Positions 62,188-64,000 of a stretch of DNA of 64,000 nucleotides are shown piece after piece; within the stretch, counting starts at the first letter, position 1; every line of letters starts with the position of its first letter. The position numbers were made by a program, and so were the translations under genes. The notes under the pieces were generated by a model. The model ran no database searches. It saw only the letters and a list, made by a program, of their open reading frames with translations, and was not told the DNA's origin. The DNA is taken from positions 682,001 through 746,000 of the forward strand of contig CAVOKJ010000002.1 of the NCBI GenBank assembly GCA_963696495.1. The letters run 5' to 3'. This stretch comes from Bog-756 sp963696495. GTDB lineage: Bacteria; Actinomycetota; Acidimicrobiia; Acidimicrobiales; RAAP-2.

Positions 62188-62291
62188 GCCTCCCGGGCGG
62201 TTCCACAATTGGGCTCGCAACCGCCTCCCGGGCGGTTCCGCAATTGGGCTCGGAACCGCCTCCCGGGCGGTTCCGCAATGGGCTCAGAACC
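62188..62291. repeat. Three tandem 35-bp repeats with dyad symmetry upstream of parA
   Basis: Units at 62188-62222, 62223-62257 and 62258-62291 (the last one base short). Each contains an interrupted CCGCC/GGCGG and a GGTTCC/GGAACC pair around CAATTG. The last unit covers the stop of the neighbouring repeat-protein gene. They could be an operator for parA, a terminator array or an extragenic palindrome. Confidence 0.9.
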
Positions 62292-64000
62292 CGGCGATCC
62301 CGACGATGGGGGCATTCAGCCGCTGGCCCCCCTCCGAACCGAGGAAGGGCGCCGAGAAGCTGAACACCCCGCCGTCGGAGGCGGCGAATCGGTAGCCGCT
62401 GCCGTTGGACGCCTCGGACAGTCCGACGATGGGGGCGTTGAGCCGGATCGCCCCGGTCGAGCCGTAGAACGGCACCCCGCCGAAGGTGAAGACACCCCCG
62501 TCGGAGGCCACCAGCCAGTAGCCCCCGGTGTTGGTGTCGGTGGTGGTGCCGACCACCGGTTTGTTCAGCTTCTCCGCTCCGGTCGAGCCCGAGTAGGGAG
62601 CGTCCCCGAAGGTGAAGATGCCCCCGTCGGAGGCCACCAGTCGGTAGCCCTTGCCGTCGGCGGTGGCGGCCATCCCCACGATCGGCTGGTTGAGGTGCGC
62701 ACCCCCTTCGGACCCGTAGAACTGGGCGTCGCCGAAGGTGAAGATCCCGCCGTCGGAGGCCACCAGCCAGTAGCCCTTGCCGTCCGGGGTGGGCGCCATG
62801 CCGACGATGGGAGCGTTGAGCCGACGACCACCCTCGGAGCCGTAGAACCGGGAGCCACCGAAGGCGAAGACACCCCCGTCGGACGCCACCTCCCAATACC
62901 CACCGGTGGATGGCGCCATGGCCACGCCCACGATCGGGGCATTGAGGCGGAGGGCCCCCGTCGAGCCGCAGAACGGCCGGTCACCGAAGGTGAAGATGCC
63001 CCCGTCGGAGCCGGCGAGCAGGTAGCCCGAGTAGGCCGCCGCCGGCACCGAGCACGGCGGCGTCGCCGGCGGGTCGGTCCCGCTGGCGTCACCGGTCAGC
63101 TGCGGGTCGTGGTGGAACATGGGCCAGGAGCCGGCGCCCACGCCGAGGGCCCCGTTCGAACCGGTGATCTCGTAGTGGTCGATCTCGCCGATGCCGTTGG
63201 GTGATTGGTTGGAGCCGACGTAGCCGGCCAGGGTGATGCCGATGGTGCCGTTGGGGTCTTCGGTCACCAGGGGGGAGTTCTGCAGGCCCAGGGTGGGGCT
63301 CAGATCGGCGACCTGGTCTCCCGTCTGTCCATCGAAGATCTTCGTGCCGTCGGTGGTGGGGACGATGACGTCGTCGTAGCCGGCGCCGGTGAGGTCGGCC
63401 GTCACCACCGAGCCGATCACCCTGCCGATGCCGTTCTGCTGCCAGATGGTCCGGCCGGTGGCGGCGTTGAGCACGTAGACCGAGCCGGAGCTGCCCTGCC
63501 CCTCGTCGGTGCCCTCCACCACCTGGAGGGAGCCGTTGCCCAGGACGTCCGACAGCGCCGGCGAGGAGAACGTGCTGCCATCGAGGGTGGTCGACCACAC
63601 CTGGTCGCACTGGTCGTCGTACTCGATCAGGGTGTCGGTGTCCGAGACTCCGGAGAAGTACGTGCCCGTACCGACGACGATGCCCGGGGCGCCGCCCGAC
63701 AGGATGTCGCCCACCGCCGGCGACGAGTCCACCACCTGGTCGGTGTCGGCCCGGCAGATCTGGTTCCCCTGGGCACTCAGGATGCGCAGGTGTCCGCCGT
63801 TCGAGTACTTCTGCCCCCGGGCCAGCCCCGCCGACTGGTCCCCGCCGACGATGATCTCGTTCTGTCCCGTTCCGTAGAGGTCGACGAGCGCGGCGGTGGA
63901 GTGGGTGCTGTCGGAGTCGAAGAACGGCCAGCCGGTGAGCGGCGACCCGCTCCCGGCGTCGAGTGCGTAGGCCACCTGGCCGAGGGAGCCGGCGAACAGG
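62284..64000 (-). CDS. Large secreted protein: FG-GAP/PQQ-like propeller plus six 'YWLVASDGG' repeats (5' end off the right edge)
   Basis: Open from the right edge (LFAGSLGQVAYALDAGSG) for ~571 codons; the true start is outside. The visible N-terminal ~300 residues are propeller-like strands of FG-GAP/PQQ type ('LVDLYGTGQNEIIVGGD', 'SSPALSDVLGNGSLQVVEG', 'VYVLNAATGRTIWQQ', 'VVTADLTGAGYDDVIVPTTD'). A Pro-rich linker follows, then six ~42-residue modules (GGIFTFGDRPFCGSTG, LRLNAPIVGVAM and so on) to the C-terminus 'LNAPIVGIAGF'. Probably exported and surface-exposed. The repeats are the same family as in the 23038-24651 protein. Confidence 0.83.
   Translation of the reverse strand, partial: LFAGSLGQVAYALDAGSGSPLTGWPFFDSDSTHSTAALVDLYGTGQNEIIVGGDQSAGLARGQKYSNGGHLRILSAQGNQICRADTDQVVDSSPAVGDILSGGAPGIVVGTGTYFSGVSDTDTLIEYDDQCDQVWSTTLDGSTFSSPALSDVLGNGSLQVVEGTDEGQGSSGSVYVLNAATGRTIWQQNGIGRVIGSVVTADLTGAGYDDVIVPTTDGTKIFDGQTGDQVADLSPTLGLQNSPLVTEDPNGTIGITLAGYVGSNQSPNGIGEIDHYEITGSNGALGVGAGSWPMFHHDPQLTGDASGTDPPATPPCSVPAAAYSGYLLAGSDGGIFTFGDRPFCGSTGALRLNAPIVGVAMAPSTGGYWEVASDGGVFAFGGSRFYGSEGGRRLNAPIVGMAPTPDGKGYWLVASDGGIFTFGDAQFYGSEGGAHLNQPIVGMAATADGKGYRLVASDGGIFTFGDAPYSGSTGAEKLNKPVVGTTTDTNTGGYWLVASDGGVFTFGGVPFYGSTGAIRLNAPIVGLSEASNGSGYRFAASDGGVFSFSAPFLGSEGGQRLNAPIVGIAGF

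Noticed and set aside
62188..62291. CRISPR array
   Set aside because: Units are directly adjacent with no unique spacers, and no cas genes are present.

Overview
The window is a high-GC, gene-dense actinobacterial chromosome segment. It carries a WhiG/FliA-type sigma factor, a class II DAHP synthase, an F420-type luciferase-like oxidoreductase, a mycothiol-type maleylpyruvate isomerase homologue and an MtrA-MtrB-LpqB-like triad. Together with secreted proteins built from a 'YWLVASDGG..FTFGDA' repeat, these suggest the class Acidimicrobiia. That placement is inference from content and memory of the families, not a phylogeny.

Left part (1-14015, all minus strand): read in the direction of transcription, the order is xerC, whiG, rpsB, tsf, pyrH, frr, cdsA, dxr, rseP, ispG, proS, then rimP running off the left edge. 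This is the classical translation / isoprenoid / envelope block. A strong hairpin terminator lies between proS and rimP. 14263-18836 (plus): a Tat-lipoprotein peptide-binding protein, then a response regulator, a histidine kinase and a GerMN lipoprotein. 18885-21309 (minus): an F420-type oxidoreductase, nadD, a small membrane protein and rsfS. 21347-24651 (plus): a class II DAHP synthase with a one-base frameshift, an AT-rich palindrome, and a secreted repeat protein with a GH25-like end.

24639-48566 is an unbroken minus-strand run of 21 genes: tig, clpP, clpX, folC, ndk, mreB, mreC, mreD, pbp2, a radical SAM pair, rne, rplU, rpmA, a tyrosine phosphatase, obg, proB, proA, a MoxR ATPase, a VWA protein and a histidine phosphatase. 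It joins protein quality control, the rod-shape machinery (with no rodA), ribosome assembly and proline synthesis.

The right part (48675-64000) is more mixed. It holds a mycothiol-type enzyme, glutathione peroxidase, two GGDEF-EAL cyclic-di-GMP proteins, a small zinc ribbon, a Ppx/GppA phosphatase, tRNA-Pro(TGG), a DUF664 gene carrying a decayed piece of the repeat gene, a cupin-like protein, a metallo-beta-lactamase-fold hydrolase, a DedA protein, a solitary ParA with a zinc-ribbon partner, and a second secreted repeat protein running off the right edge.

Three themes stand out. (1) One ~42-residue repeat module occurs at three loci, once as a fragment inside an unrelated gene. (2) Many genes begin exactly 6-8 nt after a TANNNT -10 box, the geometry of leaderless transcripts, and I used this to choose starts. 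(3) Three genes each need one extra base to restore a family-length protein, two of them at homopolymers, so assembly error has to be considered.
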